Assembly: GCA_004376485.1 (NCBI GenBank)
Contig: SOJT01000016.1
Location: 1-6,480, forward strand
Direction: 5' to 3'
DNA: 6,480 nt
Source: Candidatus Aerophobota bacterium
Lineage (GTDB): Bacteria; Aerophobota; Aerophobia; Aerophobales; AE-B3A
Below the pieces are notes generated by a model. The model worked only from the letters and a program-made list of their open reading frames with translations. It was not told where the DNA came from and ran no database searches. Positions 6,149-6,480 of this stretch are shown piece by piece. Positions within the stretch are counted from its first letter, which is position 1. Each line of letters begins with the position of its first letter. The translations under genes were made by a program, and so were the position numbers.

Positions 6149-6480
6149 ATGACAAAAAGAATTACCATTCCTACCCACTCTAAGACAGAACTGGTCGATA
6201 TAACCTCCGAGATAGAGAAAATAGTAGAGGCCTCGGGGGTAAAGGAGGGGATATGCTGGGTATTTATTCCTCATACTACGGCCGGGATAACCATCAATGA
6301 AGGGGCCGACCCTAGCGTGAAGAGAGACATTTTGTCCCAACTAGATAAACTCATTCCTGGGGCAGAGAGTTACGAGCACCTGGAAGGAAACGCTCCTGCT
6401 CATATAAAGGCATCTATGGTGGGCAGCTCACAAACTCTCATTATTGAGAGTGGAAAGCTCCTGCTCGGCACCTGGCAGTC
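6149..6480 (+). CDS. YjbQ/UPF0047 family protein (partial, 3' truncated)
   Basis: The first 110 residues of a protein family usually about 130-140 residues long; the window ends before the stop. The start ATG is 2 nt after the PIN stop and is preceded by GGAGGAAG (6131-6138). Family hallmarks are visible: FIPHTTAGITINEGADPSV (39-57), with His42, Glu51 and Asp54, and then HLEGNAPAHIKASMVGSS (77-94), with His77, Asn81 and His85. The conserved histidines and acids suggest a metal-binding site. Members are often annotated as secondary thiamine-phosphate synthases because some can replace ThiE in genetic tests, but the true physiological reaction is not settled to my knowledge. Its link to lysine synthesis is positional only. 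Confidence 0.92.
   Translation, partial: MTKRITIPTHSKTELVDITSEIEKIVEASGVKEGICWVFIPHTTAGITINEGADPSVKRDILSQLDKLIPGAESYEHLEGNAPAHIKASMVGSSQTLIIESGKLLLGTWQ

Overview
The window is a compact bacterial gene cluster read entirely on the + strand. Moderate base composition, many AGA/AGG arginine codons, ATGA-type overlaps and strong GAGGAGG-like ribosome binding sites suggest an anaerobic or subsurface bacterium, for example a Desulfobacterota-like or candidate-phylum lineage. Taxonomy cannot be fixed from this sequence. The argH-lysA-dapF-dapA order is familiar to me from delta-proteobacterial-type genomes.

Left block (1-1013): the last 45 codons of a gene resembling the C-terminus of MobB-like molybdopterin-guanine dinucleotide biosynthesis proteins, followed after 15 nt by a complete lipoyl synthase gene, lipA. 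The two are probably co-transcribed.

Intergenic block (1014-1322): 309 bases without a conventional gene. It holds a near-perfect sigma-70-type promoter (TTGACG, 17-nt spacer, TATAAT) and a leader of about 155 nt. The leader contains a possible 17-codon cysteine-rich ORF ending 21 nt before argH.

Right block (1323-6480): a tightly packed operon of argH (argininosuccinate lyase), a single ORF joining diaminopimelate decarboxylase (LysA) to diaminopimelate epimerase (DapF), dapA (4-hydroxy-tetrahydrodipicolinate synthase), an orphan PIN-domain protein, and the start of a YjbQ-family gene cut by the window end. Junctions overlap by 4 and 8 nt or are separated by 2-3 nt, so one transcript from the promoter at 1131-1159 is likely. 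DapA makes the committed precursor of the diaminopimelate branch, DapF converts LL-DAP to meso-DAP, and LysA decarboxylates meso-DAP to lysine. ArgH completes arginine synthesis. dapB and the intermediate DAP steps are not in the window.

The points most worth a second look are the LysA-DapF fusion, the Shine-Dalgarno-like GAGGAGG followed by an in-frame ATT exactly at the domain boundary (a fossil or still active dapF start), the Cys-rich mini-ORF in the argH leader, and the orphan PIN gene in a biosynthetic operon. Most of the window is ordinary amino-acid and cofactor metabolism, and I see no clearly novel multi-gene system.
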